A stretch of 64,000 bases of DNA from an uncultured Bacteroidota bacterium. Lineage in GTDB: Bacteria; Bacteroidota; Bacteroidia; Flavobacteriales; Flavobacteriaceae. The position numbers and the translations under genes were made by a program. Every line of letters starts with the position of its first letter. Position 1 is the stretch's first letter. The notes under the pieces are model-generated. The model worked only from the letters and a program-made list of their open reading frames with translations. It made no database searches and was not told where the DNA came from. Below, piece after piece: positions 32,230 through 44,304 of the stretch. The stretch lies in NCBI GenBank assembly GCA_913062555.1, contig CAJXVU010000004.1, positions 83,422 through 147,421 on the forward strand, read 5' to 3'.

Positions 32230-33153
32230 TTAACTTTTAATGGATTCAATACAATTTAACAGCTTATGATCTAAGACCATTTTACCTTCCTTATTGTAAT
32301 AATAAGCCATTGTAAACTTATAATCAATTTTAATATCGTTCAATATATAAGAATGTAATTGATGTACTTCCTGATTAAAAGAATCATCATAATAACTAAT
32401 CATTACCAAAAGCTCACCGGTAAGCTTGTTTATTTCTTCTTTCGAAAAATTATAAAACGGGCTATTTTCATCAATTTCATGAACAATAGTCCAGGTTGTT
32501 GGTAAATACCTTATGTTTTCCCGTTCTAACTGTAAAGCATAAAATGTATTTTTAAATTCTCCTTTGTTATTTTCTTCAGAAAGAGATAAAGTTACAGACA
32601 CTTTAGGTTTAATCATGATGCTTTTTCGGTTATTAACCAACCTAAACATGATGGCTTTTGTAAGATCAAAATCTCTCAAAATAATGGCATCACTAAATCT
32701 AATTGAGGCTTTGGGCTTTGAAAACCGTCCATATAACAATCCTGTAATAAATGAAAACAACAATAAACCAATCAGCGCTTCAATTGAAGATACAATACCA
32801 CTACCCACTCCTGTGGGTGACATTGCTCCATAACCCAAAGTTGTTATTGTTTGTGATGAAAAAAAGAGCGCATTCAAAAAATCATGGAAAAGATCTCCAG
32901 ATGGCTTTGAAATTTCTTCTATGCCTATCAACACATAAATTATTGCAAAAAAAGCATTTAAAACCAAGTATGTAAAAAAAGCAAGCGTAAAAAAATGGAA
33001 CCAAGATAAACGTACGAGATAATTATAAGCTTCTCTAAGTTGTACAGATTTATTTAGATGAATGACATTAAATGTACCATCGCTATTCACCATCCGTTTT
33101 GCATATGGTGAAGAGGTATTCCCTAAGCCTGGGTCCTTTATTTTTTTAGCCAA
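32230..33153 (-). CDS. Inward-rectifier-type (KirBac-like) potassium channel
   Basis: Pore TITTLGYGAMSPTG; cytoplasmic IRF(S)DAIILRDFDLTKAIMFRLVNNRKS. Confidence 0.9.
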   Translation of the reverse strand: MAKKIKDPGLGNTSSPYAKRMVNSDGTFNVIHLNKSVQLREAYNYLVRLSWFHFFTLAFFTYLVLNAFFAIIYVLIGIEEISKPSGDLFHDFLNALFFSSQTITTLGYGAMSPTGVGSGIVSSIEALIGLLLFSFITGLLYGRFSKPKASIRFSDAIILRDFDLTKAIMFRLVNNRKSIMIKPKVSVTLSLSEENNKGEFKNTFYALQLERENIRYLPTTWTIVHEIDENSPFYNFSKEEINKLTGELLVMISYYDDSFNQEVHQLHSYILNDIKIDYKFTMAYYYNKEGKMVLDHKLLNCIESIKS

Positions 33154-33154
33154 A

Positions 33155-34030
33155 TTAAAACTGTGTTATATAATTTTTAATTTTAGCTTTTAAACCTTGA
33201 GTTGCAGGAACTAATGGTAATCTAACATAATCATTACATAAATTTAAAGCCTGTAAAACAGCTTTAATACCTGCTGGATTATTTTCTTCAAATATTAAGC
33301 TAGTAACTTCCATAAACTTTAAGTGCAACTTATAGGCTTCATTAGCATTGTTATCTAACCCTAACTGAATCATTTTAGAAAATTCTTTAGGAAATGCCTG
33401 ACCCAAAACCGAAATTACACCAGAGCCTCCCGCAAGTGTAATACCTAAAGCCAAATCATCATCACCCGAGATTACATGAAAATCAGTTGGTTTATTTTTA
33501 AGTAACTGCAAGTATTGAGCAACTTTATTACCAGCTTCTTTTACAGCTACAATATTTTCAAAATCATTGGCCAGACGTAAGGTGGTTTCCGGCAATACAT
33601 TAGATGCTGTCCGACCTGGAACATTATATAATATTATGGAGATAGGACAAGCTTTAGAAATTGCCTTAAAATGCTGATAAACCCCTTCCTGTGTAGGTTT
33701 ACTATAATATGGTGAAACAGATAGAATCGCAGTAAACTCACTCAAATCCGTTGACTTAATTTCTTCAATTACCTGAGCAGTATTATTTCCTCCAATGCCC
33801 AAAACTAATGGAACTCTTCCATCATTAGCCTTACTAATAGTTGCAACAATTTCCTTTTTTTCCTGCTTGGATATCGTAACACTTTCTCCTGTTGTGCCAC
33901 TTATAACCAAATAATTTGTGCCATTATCAATATTGTAATTTACAATATTTGTCAGTGCGTTATGATCTACACTTAGGTCTTCTTTAAAGGGAGTCACAAG
34001 AGCAACTCCTGTTCCTATTAATGCTTTCAT
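33155..34030 (-). CDS. dapA: 4-hydroxy-tetrahydrodipicolinate synthase
   Basis: GTGVALVTPF, ISGTTGESVT, SVSPYYSKPTQEGVYQHF, YNVPGRT. Confidence 0.96.
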   Translation of the reverse strand: MKALIGTGVALVTPFKEDLSVDHNALTNIVNYNIDNGTNYLVISGTTGESVTISKQEKKEIVATISKANDGRVPLVLGIGGNNTAQVIEEIKSTDLSEFTAILSVSPYYSKPTQEGVYQHFKAISKACPISIILYNVPGRTASNVLPETTLRLANDFENIVAVKEAGNKVAQYLQLLKNKPTDFHVISGDDDLALGITLAGGSGVISVLGQAFPKEFSKMIQLGLDNNANEAYKLHLKFMEVTSLIFEENNPAGIKAVLQALNLCNDYVRLPLVPATQGLKAKIKNYITQF

Positions 34031-34549
34031 TTATATTTTGTTAAGTACTTTTAAATATTTTAATAATTCTTCTTTAAACAGCTGTAATTGCCCTGTTTCT
34101 ACATCAATAATAAAATCATTTAGACGTTCATCAGTGTTAGAAATTCCAATTTTAAAATTGGCTTTAGACAATGTTGTAATCATATTTAAATTCAGATTGT
34201 CATTTTTATAATAACTGATAAGCGCATCAAACTCCGAATCAATAAACGTTTGTAATTCCGGCCCTAAAATCTTTCCTTGCCATCCAATATCCTTAGGGTA
34301 AAAACTAGAATCCCAACTGTTAATCTCCATTTTTTCATTTGATATAAATGATATAATTTTTATCTTATTTTCATTAATACCTAAACTTTTAAAAAGCGCC
34401 TTTAATTCATCATAGTCACTAAACTCTTCAATATTCACAACAATTCCAACCGATTCTATATGACGATTATCTACAGAAGATATTCTAGAATTTAATATTC
34501 TATTAATATATTTTTGATTGGAATTTTCCTTGAATCGCTTTAAAATCAT
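34031..34549 (-). CDS. Conserved hypothetical protein (DUF6913-like)
   Basis: 172 aa ORF directly upstream of dapA; LGPELQTFIDSEFDALISYY. Confidence 0.65.
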   Translation of the reverse strand: MILKRFKENSNQKYINRILNSRISSVDNRHIESVGIVVNIEEFSDYDELKALFKSLGINENKIKIISFISNEKMEINSWDSSFYPKDIGWQGKILGPELQTFIDSEFDALISYYKNDNLNLNMITTLSKANFKIGISNTDERLNDFIIDVETGQLQLFKEELLKYLKVLNKI

Positions 34550-34590
34550 CTATATTTATACTTTTTACAAATGTAATAAACGGTTAAGAT

Positions 34591-34680
34591 AATTGTAAAA
34601 GAAATAATAGAATTTGACTAAAATGTAAAAGAAATAACAACTTTCAACATTATTGTAACAGAAATAACAACTTTACGAAA
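34591..34680 (+). repeat. Three tandem 30-bp imperfect direct repeats
   Basis: aattgtaaaagaaataatagaatttgacta / aaatgtaaaagaaataacaactttcaacat / tattgtaacagaaataacaactttacgaaa; exact 30-bp period. Confidence 0.9.
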
Positions 34681-35435
34681 TGATTTATAAAAACTTAATT
34701 CTTTGTGCTTTAATTTGTTTTGTTACCAGTTGCAAACAAGAGGTGTATTTAAACAGAATTGAAGGGGAAAGGCTTGAAATTAATGATTCCATTTCCAGTA
34801 ATGAAGTAATTGATAATTTTATAAAGCCATATAGAGAAAATGTCAACAAAAATTTAGATAGTGTATTAGCTTATTCTGTAGAGACCTATTCTAAAACTGA
34901 TGGCACTCTAAATACGGCTCTCGGTAATTTCATGGCAGATGTTGTTCTCGAGCAATCTAACCCTGTTTTTAAATCTGAAACGGGAAAGGACATTGACATG
35001 GTATTATTAAATCATGGCGGAATGCGCTCCATCATATCCAAAGGCAACATCACCTCTAGGACAGGTTACCAACTCATGCCATTTGAAAACAGCGTTGTGG
35101 TAGTTGAACTAAAAGGTGCAATAATTATGGAGATTGTTGCCTATTTACAAAAGAGTAAAAGGGCACATCCAATTTCTAATTTAAGTATCATCTTGGATGC
35201 AGACTATAAGCTTATAGAAGCTAAAATCAACAATGAACCAATAGTACAAGATAAAACCTATTATGTTGCCACCAATGACTATTTATATGGTGGTGGAGAT
35301 AACATGACTTTTTTCAAAAAAGGAGACAATCTGCATTTCTTAAATTATAAAATTCGGAATGCCCTTATTGATTATTTCAAAAAAGTTGACACCATCAGCC
35401 CTGCTATTGATAATCGATTCATAAAATTAAATTAA
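34680..35435 (+). CDS. 5'-nucleotidase C-terminal domain protein (lipoprotein)
   Basis: Lipobox FVTSCKQE; LGNFMADVVLEQSNP, LNHGGMRSIISKGNIT, LMPFENSVVVVELKG. Confidence 0.9.
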   Translation: MIYKNLILCALICFVTSCKQEVYLNRIEGERLEINDSISSNEVIDNFIKPYRENVNKNLDSVLAYSVETYSKTDGTLNTALGNFMADVVLEQSNPVFKSETGKDIDMVLLNHGGMRSIISKGNITSRTGYQLMPFENSVVVVELKGAIIMEIVAYLQKSKRAHPISNLSIILDADYKLIEAKINNEPIVQDKTYYVATNDYLYGGGDNMTFFKKGDNLHFLNYKIRNALIDYFKKVDTISPAIDNRFIKLN

Positions 35436-35450
35436 TTGGACTCTAGCTAT

Positions 35451-36365
35451 ATGAAAAGAAGAGATTTTTTACAACAAACAGCTGCAACAACGGCATTAGT
35501 TACTCTTGGAGGGGTTGGTTTACAATCATTTTCGACATCAAAAACAAAGCAAATTACTATTTTACATACCAATGATGTACATAGTCATATTGATCCATTT
35601 GGCCCTGATGATGGAAGAAATGCTAATAAAGGTGGTGTGGCAAGACGAGCAAATTTGGTTGAAGCCATTCGAAATGAAAATCCGAACACACTTTTATTAG
35701 ATGCCGGGGATATTTTTCAGGGGACACCATATTTTAATTTTTATGGTGGTGAACTTGAGTTTAAACTCATGAGCATGCTTAAGTATGATGCTGCTACCAT
35801 TGGAAATCATGATTTTGACAATGGTATTGATGGCTTATACAAACAACTTCCTCATGCCGATTTTGAATTTGTAACCGCTAATTACGATTTTTCGAATACC
35901 ATAATGGATACCCATGTAAAGCCATACAAAATCTTTGTAAAAGATGGTATTAAAATCGGGATTTTTGGTCTTGGAATTGCATTAGATGGATTAGTATTAA
36001 AAAGTCTTTTTAAGGAAACAGTCTATCTAAATCCTATAGAAATTGCACAAGATATGAGTAGAATTTTAAAAGAGGATGAACAATGTGATCTTGTTATCTG
36101 TCTATCTCATTTGGGCTATAATTATAAAAACAATCCAAACATAGCTTCCGATTTAAATTTGGCAAGAGCTACTAAAGATATTGACCTCATTATTGGAGGG
36201 CATACACATACTTTTTTACGAAAACCAACGATTGAAAAAAATATTATTGATAAAAATGTGCTTGTAAATCAAGTGGGGTGTTATGGTCTTTATCTGGGTC
36301 GAATAGATTTTTACTTTGACGGCGATAAGAATAAATCTGCGAACGGGACTTCAATTATTGTTTAA
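35451..36365 (+). CDS. 5'-nucleotidase/UshA-like metallophosphoesterase with twin-arginine-type signal
   Basis: MKRRDFLQQTAATTALVTLGG signal; ILHTNDVHSH, LLDAGDIFQGTP, IGNHDFDNG, GGHTHTF; ATG 35451 preferred over TTG 35436. Confidence 0.9.
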   Translation: MKRRDFLQQTAATTALVTLGGVGLQSFSTSKTKQITILHTNDVHSHIDPFGPDDGRNANKGGVARRANLVEAIRNENPNTLLLDAGDIFQGTPYFNFYGGELEFKLMSMLKYDAATIGNHDFDNGIDGLYKQLPHADFEFVTANYDFSNTIMDTHVKPYKIFVKDGIKIGIFGLGIALDGLVLKSLFKETVYLNPIEIAQDMSRILKEDEQCDLVICLSHLGYNYKNNPNIASDLNLARATKDIDLIIGGHTHTFLRKPTIEKNIIDKNVLVNQVGCYGLYLGRIDFYFDGDKNKSANGTSIIV

Positions 36366-36428
36366 TCTATAATTGTACTTTAATTTATTTTGGATGAAAA
36401 GATATTTAAAGTCAATCCTTAAAAACCT

Positions 36429-37172
36429 TTATGATTCTACCTTGCGTAAAATTTCATAGTTCTTCTCTTTTACATAGTTCATATTTGCTTGAATATAAAA
36501 GAAACCGAATGCTAACACTAACAATACAGAGTACACTACTGCGAATATATTTTCATCGGAAACATAATAATAGGCCACTTGTATAACTTCAGAAAACACG
36601 ATACAAAGCGCTCCTAATAATAAGTTCATTGCCTTTTTTGAGTCTCTACTAATGTAATTGACTAAAGTAACTGTTAGCAATAACATCATAACGATGTTGT
36701 AAACAATTTCTACAACAAATTCCATAGTATATTCAAAATAGCCACTATTTTCGGAAACCTGAGAAACAAGAATCACACTATATATATCTAAAACCAGTAA
36801 AATAAAAATATGTACAGGATAGTTTTTCCATATCATTCTTAAGTCCATTGATTTTATCAACTCCAAAATCAAAAAGATATAGGCCATAATACTAAGCCCG
36901 TTCCCACCATAATACATCAGTTCATATATCGTAGAAGAAGGATCTGGTAAAAATGCAAATACACCTGTAAACTCAGCTAAAGAAAAACATAGTAAAAAGT
37001 AGAAAAAATAACTCCGTCTATCCTTTGTTTTTAAGCAATATAAAACGGTCAGCATTGGTAAAATTATTATCCTCACAACTATAGCTAATTCTTCCAGTTC
37101 AAAAATCTGGAATCCTATGAAGCTAATGGCAAGTAAAATAATAAAGCCTAATAATATTTTGGTTAGTCGCAT
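36429..37172 (-). CDS. Multi-TM membrane protein of unknown function
   Basis: Several hydrophobic segments; start MRLTKILLGF (37172) or MIINHMRL (37187). Confidence 0.65.
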   Translation of the reverse strand: MRLTKILLGFIILLAISFIGFQIFELEELAIVVRIIILPMLTVLYCLKTKDRRSYFFYFLLCFSLAEFTGVFAFLPDPSSTIYELMYYGGNGLSIMAYIFLILELIKSMDLRMIWKNYPVHIFILLVLDIYSVILVSQVSENSGYFEYTMEFVVEIVYNIVMMLLLTVTLVNYISRDSKKAMNLLLGALCIVFSEVIQVAYYYVSDENIFAVVYSVLLVLAFGFFYIQANMNYVKEKNYEILRKVES

Positions 37173-37197
37173 ATGATTTATAATCATGTTTGTGAGA

Positions 37198-37251
37198 CAA
37201 ATATAACACAATTATACCTATTATCGATAAAAAATTACACTTTATCGATAA
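37198..37251 (-). promoter_or_regulatory. Predicted -7 box (TATATTTG on minus strand) with two upstream TTATCGATAA palindromes
   Basis: CAAATATA 37198-37205; TTATCGATAA at 37221-37230 and 37242-37251. Confidence 0.55.
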
Positions 37252-37272
37252 AATACATTATTTATAATCATT

Positions 37273-39267
<1,995 letters not shown>

Positions 39268-39453
39268 TCAAATAAATAAAAGAATTTATATAATCTTTTT
39301 AGGCTATATTTAATGCAACTAATATACTAAAATGCTGCTCAAGAAAATGCTACTGAAATTAGTTTTTATCAGCTATTTATCCTGATGAATAATGCAAATA
39401 CATAAAAGCTTTGCGTTTGGCTTTTAGGATATTAAAACCAAATAAATGAAATT

Positions 39454-40194
39454 ATGATACTAGAAATCTGTACGAGCTCTTTTAAATCTGCTCATAATGC
39501 ACAGAATGCTGGAGCACAACGCATAGAATTATGTGCCGAATTGGCTATTGGAGGTATTACACCGTCTTATGGGCTAATAAAGCAAGTTGTAGATACTTTA
39601 TCAATTGCTGTAAATGTTTTAATTAGACCACGAAGCGGTAATTTTACCTATTCTGATGCCGAATTCGATATCATGAAACAGGATATTCAACTTTGTAAAA
39701 ATTTAGGATGTGCTGGGATTGTATCAGGGATTTTGAATTCTGACAATACCATAGATCTAGATCGTACAAAAGAACTGATTGAACTTTCTAAGCCCTTACC
39801 TTTTACTTTTCATCGTGCTTTTGATTGGACTCCTAATGCAAAAACCGCAATATCACAATTACTTACCTTAGGCGCTCATGGCATATTAACTTCTGGACAA
39901 AACACAAGTGCCGAAAAAGGACTCTCCTTACTTATGGAACTCCAAGAATTTGCTGGAGACAAAATCAATATTCTTCCAGGAGGAGGCATAAATTCTGAGA
40001 ACGCCGGTCTATTTAAGGCTGTTGGGTTCGATGAAATTCATGCATCAGCTTCCGTCATAAAAAAAACAAATAAGACTCCTAAAATTTCAATGAATAGTCA
40101 AAAATTCTTTGATGAAACCATCGAGACTTATTCAGACGTTGACAAGATAACATCTATATTAAATGTTATTAATGAAGAAATCGCTGGTAGTTAA
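39454..40194 (+). CDS. cutC: Copper homeostasis protein CutC
   Basis: AQNAGAQRIELCAELAIGGITPSYGLI; FHRAFDW; ILPGGGINSEN. Confidence 0.93.
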   Translation: MILEICTSSFKSAHNAQNAGAQRIELCAELAIGGITPSYGLIKQVVDTLSIAVNVLIRPRSGNFTYSDAEFDIMKQDIQLCKNLGCAGIVSGILNSDNTIDLDRTKELIELSKPLPFTFHRAFDWTPNAKTAISQLLTLGAHGILTSGQNTSAEKGLSLLMELQEFAGDKINILPGGGINSENAGLFKAVGFDEIHASASVIKKTNKTPKISMNSQKFFDETIETYSDVDKITSILNVINEEIAGS

Positions 40195-40225
40195 GATTGT
40201 AGAATTAAATTTTAAATTGAGTAAT

Positions 40226-40816
40226 TCAAGTCCGCTCGACTTTTAACCACTTCGGAACAGCCTTAGGTTTAAAAGATTTCATTTTATCAAGTAATGAATC
40301 AATATCGCGATCAACAATGAGCAGTTCTAAGTTGTCCATTTTAAGAAACCCATTAGAAACCATGGTTTCTAACATACCTATTAACTCATTATAAAAACCA
40401 TCACAATTTAATAATCCAATTGGTTTTTGGTGCAAGCCTAGTTGCGCCCAAGTAATAATTTCGAAGAGTTCTTCTAAGGTACCAAAGCCCCCAGGAAGGG
40501 TAATAAATCCATCTGATAATTCATGCATTTTCAATTTACGCTCATGCATGTTTTTGGTTGTAATCAATTCATGTAATCCTAAATGCACCACTTCTTTAAG
40601 TTTCAAGAACTCAGGAATTACACCAATTACTATTCCGTTATTATCAAGTGACGCCTGTGCCACTTTGCCCATAATACCAATCTTGGCAGCCCCATAAACT
40701 AAACTTATATTTTCTTTTGCTAAGGTGACACCTAATTGTTCAGCTTGAGCTATAATATAAGGTGCATTTCCTTCACTGCTACCGCAAAACACCGCTATAG
40801 ATTTTAGTTGGTTCAT
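40226..40816 (-). CDS. TIGR00730/LOG family protein (cytokinin riboside monophosphate phosphoribohydrolase-like)
   Basis: AVFCGSSEG; FITLPGGFGTLEELFEI. Confidence 0.93.
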   Translation of the reverse strand: MNQLKSIAVFCGSSEGNAPYIIAQAEQLGVTLAKENISLVYGAAKIGIMGKVAQASLDNNGIVIGVIPEFLKLKEVVHLGLHELITTKNMHERKLKMHELSDGFITLPGGFGTLEELFEIITWAQLGLHQKPIGLLNCDGFYNELIGMLETMVSNGFLKMDNLELLIVDRDIDSLLDKMKSFKPKAVPKWLKVERT

Positions 40817-41697
40817 ATAATTTCTCCTTTAATCATTCTATCCTTATTAAAAACATCTTGTTTCAATACTAAATTTATAAATCCTTCATTTTCCATGAGC
40901 AATTCTGTCTCTTCTCCAAGATACTCATTAATTTCAAAAAATAATTGCCCTTTAGTATTTAATATCTCTTTTGAAAGTTGAGTAATTTTACGGTAGAACA
41001 ACAAAGCATCATCGTTGGCAACAAACAACGCCAAATGTGGTTCATGCGCTAACACATTTTCCGTCATCATATCTTTTTCCAATTCACGAACATAAGGGGG
41101 ATTTGAGACTATAACATCTATACCTAAATCACCTAGCTCCAAGTTCGAAAGCTTCTCCTTATTATTATCTATAATCAAATTCAAAACATTCGCTTCAATA
41201 AACTCAATATTTACACTGTTTTTATCTGCATTTTGTTTGGCAACGGCTAATGCCTCTTCACTTACATCTAAAGCAAAAACCTTGGCATTTGGTAAATGTT
41301 TAGCCAATGCAACAGCAATACAACCGCTCCCCGTTCCTATATCCAGAATCGTAATGTTTTTTTTTGCTTTATTATCATTTATGATCCATGCAACCAATTC
41401 TTCAGTTTCTGGTCTGGGAATTAAAACTGAACTATTTACATTAAAAAGCAAACCATAGAACTCAGTGTCGCCAAGAATATATTGTATAGGCTCATAGTTT
41501 TGAAGTCGCTCTAAAGCTTTTTGAAATTGATCATAAGCATCTGCTTCAATACCTGTTTCAACATTTAAGGATACGTCAATTCGCTTCAACCCTAGTACAG
41601 ATTCACTAAGCATATAAAAGAATGAGTTGACTTCCGTAACAGGATAATATCCTAATAATGCATTATTAAAATATGTCTTTAATGATTTTAAAATCAT
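40813..41697 (-). CDS. prmC: Peptide chain release factor N(5)-glutamine methyltransferase
   Basis: LIPRPETEELV, ILDIGTGSGCIAVALAK, VSNPPYV; start at MILKSLKTYF. Confidence 0.94.
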   Translation of the reverse strand: MILKSLKTYFNNALLGYYPVTEVNSFFYMLSESVLGLKRIDVSLNVETGIEADAYDQFQKALERLQNYEPIQYILGDTEFYGLLFNVNSSVLIPRPETEELVAWIINDNKAKKNITILDIGTGSGCIAVALAKHLPNAKVFALDVSEEALAVAKQNADKNSVNIEFIEANVLNLIIDNNKEKLSNLELGDLGIDVIVSNPPYVRELEKDMMTENVLAHEPHLALFVANDDALLFYRKITQLSKEILNTKGQLFFEINEYLGEETELLMENEGFINLVLKQDVFNKDRMIKGEII

Positions 41698-42182
41698 AAC
41701 AAGTCTTTTATCATCCATACACCACAAGAATAATGTCCTGTATTTCCTAAGGGTTCTTCCAAATGTTTATATCCGGCTTTTTCATACATTGAAATTGCAA
41801 TTTTCATTTGTGATGCCGATTCTAAATAACATTGTTTATAACCATAATCCCTAGCAGCATCGAGACATTTGTTGAAAATTATTTTACCATATCCTTTACC
41901 TCTTACTTCGGGAGGAAAATATACTTTTTGCAGTTCACAAATTTCTGTTTCAAAACCTTTTAAGGGCTTTATACCTCCACCTCCTAAAATCACACCATTC
42001 TCTTCTACAACAAAATAAACTTCATTGACACCTTGATACGATTGGTACATTCTTGGTGTTTCAGCATCTTCATATGCTGTGCCTATTAATGGTAAATTAA
42101 ACTCAGGAAAAATATCTTTAATTATTTGCTCAATAGCGAGATTATCTACTTGTTGAATTTCTCTTATTATAAGCTTGCACAT
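41694..42182 (-). CDS. GNAT family N-acetyltransferase
   Basis: LQKVYFPPEVRGKGYGKIIFNKCL. Confidence 0.9.
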   Translation of the reverse strand: MCKLIIREIQQVDNLAIEQIIKDIFPEFNLPLIGTAYEDAETPRMYQSYQGVNEVYFVVEENGVILGGGGIKPLKGFETEICELQKVYFPPEVRGKGYGKIIFNKCLDAARDYGYKQCYLESASQMKIAISMYEKAGYKHLEEPLGNTGHYSCGVWMIKDLL

Positions 42183-42240
42183 ACCAATTTTTATATCTTA
42201 TTTTTGTAATGTGAAGATACATATATTCTAATTCATTTAA

Positions 42241-42696
42241 ATGAGAAAAATTCTTTTATTATCAACCTTTATTATTCTTTTTACAAATTGTAATATAAAA
42301 GAAAAACCAGAATTTATAAAAGTTGAAAAAATTGAAATAACTAATGCATCAGCAAAAATCATAACACTTAATATCAACGCTATTTTTAACAACCCAAACG
42401 ATATTGGCGGTTCATTAAATTGTGAAAACATTGTCATTTTGATAAATGATGTAGCACTTGGTAAAATTTCTTCGGAAGATTTTAAAGTTCCTGCTCATAA
42501 GGAATTCAAAGTACCTCTAGAAGTGACCATAAACACTAAAGAGATTTTAGGCAGTAACAGTATTAGTGGGATTTTAAATAGTTTCGTAAAGAAAACCATA
42601 AAAGTGCAATACAAAGGGGATATTATTTATAGACTAGTTGGTTCTTCATTTAAATATCATATCGACACAACAGAAAATGTAAAATTAATACTTTGA
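42241..42696 (+). CDS. LEA type 2 family lipoprotein
   Basis: Lipobox LFTNCN; KIITLNINAIFNNPNDIGGSL LEA2-like pattern. Confidence 0.75.
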   Translation: MRKILLLSTFIILFTNCNIKEKPEFIKVEKIEITNASAKIITLNINAIFNNPNDIGGSLNCENIVILINDVALGKISSEDFKVPAHKEFKVPLEVTINTKEILGSNSISGILNSFVKKTIKVQYKGDIIYRLVGSSFKYHIDTTENVKLIL

Positions 42697-43697
42697 ATTT
42701 ACACGAGATCTATATAAATCGTTGCCTTGAGATTGCAAAAAAAGGCTTAGGAACTACTGCTCCAAACCCTATGGTTGGTAGCGTGATTGTTTATAACAAC
42801 AAAATTATTGGGGAAGGATTTACCAGTCCTTATGGAGGGTCTCATGCTGAAGTAAATGCCATTAATTCGGTTAGCAACAAATCGCTTTTAAGCAGGGCCA
42901 CACTCTACGTAACTCTAGAACCTTGTTCTCATTTTGGAAAAACGCCTCCGTGTAGTGATCTAATAATTAAACATAAAATTCCAAATGTCATAATTGGTTG
43001 TTCAGATGACAACCCGAAAGTAGCTGGTAAAGGTATTGCAAAACTTAAAGCTTCTGGTTGTGATGTCATTGTTGGTGTTTTAGAAAACGATTGCAAACAA
43101 CATCACAAGCGTTTTTTTACATTCCACAATAAAAAAAGGCCTTATATAATTTTGAAATGGGCTGAAACAAGTGATGGTTTTATTGCTCCTAAAACTAAAA
43201 AAGAAAGCAAACCCGTTTGGATTACTAATGCCTATTCGAGGCAACTGGTTCATAAATGGCGCGGTGAGGAACAGGCCATATTGGTTGGTACTAATACCGT
43301 GTCTCAAGATAATCCAAGTTTAACTTCGAGAGATTATCAAGGTAAACACCCCATAAGAATCGTTATCGATAAAACAAAAAAACTTTCAACAAACTACAGT
43401 GTATTTAATGATACAGCAAAAACAATTGTAATTTCTGAAAGCACCATAGCTTTTAAGGCTCCCCTAGGAGAACAAATTTGTCAATATCTACATATTAATG
43501 ATATCAATTCCGTAATTATTGAAGGCGGAAGGAAAACATTACAAACTTTTATTGATGAAAACCTTTGGGATGAAGCCCGTGTTTTTACAGGTAAAACTAA
43601 CTTTAATTCTGGAACAAAAGGCCCTTTATTAAACGGAAAATTATATTCTGAAATCTCTATTTTAGAGGACTCTTTAAAAATATATTTGAATGATTAA
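42693..43697 (+). CDS. ribD: Bifunctional diaminohydroxyphosphoribosylaminopyrimidine deaminase/reductase RibD
   Basis: TTAPNPMVGSVIV, GGSHAEVNAI, LEPCSHFGKTPPC; TTG start in a TTGA overlap. Confidence 0.94.
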   Translation: MNLHEIYINRCLEIAKKGLGTTAPNPMVGSVIVYNNKIIGEGFTSPYGGSHAEVNAINSVSNKSLLSRATLYVTLEPCSHFGKTPPCSDLIIKHKIPNVIIGCSDDNPKVAGKGIAKLKASGCDVIVGVLENDCKQHHKRFFTFHNKKRPYIILKWAETSDGFIAPKTKKESKPVWITNAYSRQLVHKWRGEEQAILVGTNTVSQDNPSLTSRDYQGKHPIRIVIDKTKKLSTNYSVFNDTAKTIVISESTIAFKAPLGEQICQYLHINDINSVIIEGGRKTLQTFIDENLWDEARVFTGKTNFNSGTKGPLLNGKLYSEISILEDSLKIYLND

Positions 43698-44304
43698 AAC
43701 CATAATTTTTGATTTTGGGGACGTATTCATCAACCTAGATAAACCAGCAACAGAAAGAGAATTACTAAAATTAGGCCTTCCAAAGATTACAGACGAGATG
43801 TATCAATATGCATTTCAATATGAAAAAGGATTAATTAGCACTGAAGATTTTACAGCTTATTATTGTGAATTATTTCCGGAAATTTCAAAATTGGCTCTTG
43901 AAAATGCATGGAATGCAATAATTTTAGATTTTCCAGATCATCGATTAAAATTTATTGAATCCCTGTCAAGCTCAAAAACATATCAGCTTATATTACTAAG
44001 TAACACCAACGAACTTCATATAAAAAAGGTTATTAAAAACATGGGAATAGATCGCTATAAGCGTTTCCAGAACTGTTTTGATAAATTTTATTTATCGCAT
44101 GAGATACATTGCAGAAAGCCCGATTCAGAAATTTATAAATATGTAATTGAAAAGAATAATCTAGTGGCGCAAGAGTGTTTATTTATTGATGATACCATAG
44201 AAAATACTGTAGCCGCCTCATCAATAGGACTATATTCCTGGAACAACAACCCAGCAACGGAAGATGTTGTAAATTTATTCACCATAAAAAAAGAATTATT
44301 TTGA
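43690..44304 (+). CDS. HAD family hydrolase
   Basis: IIFDFGDVFINLD, LLSNTNELH, CLFIDDTIENTVAA. Confidence 0.92.
   Translation: MIKTIIFDFGDVFINLDKPATERELLKLGLPKITDEMYQYAFQYEKGLISTEDFTAYYCELFPEISKLALENAWNAIILDFPDHRLKFIESLSSSKTYQLILLSNTNELHIKKVIKNMGIDRYKRFQNCFDKFYLSHEIHCRKPDSEIYKYVIEKNNLVAQECLFIDDTIENTVAASSIGLYSWNNNPATEDVVNLFTIKKELF

Noticed and set aside
32230-33153. Kir-type channel next to dapA as a functional module
   Set aside because: Only adjacency supports a link; no shared pathway.
34591-34680. Possible short CRISPR array
   Set aside because: Repeats abut directly with no spacers, are imperfect, and no cas genes are present.
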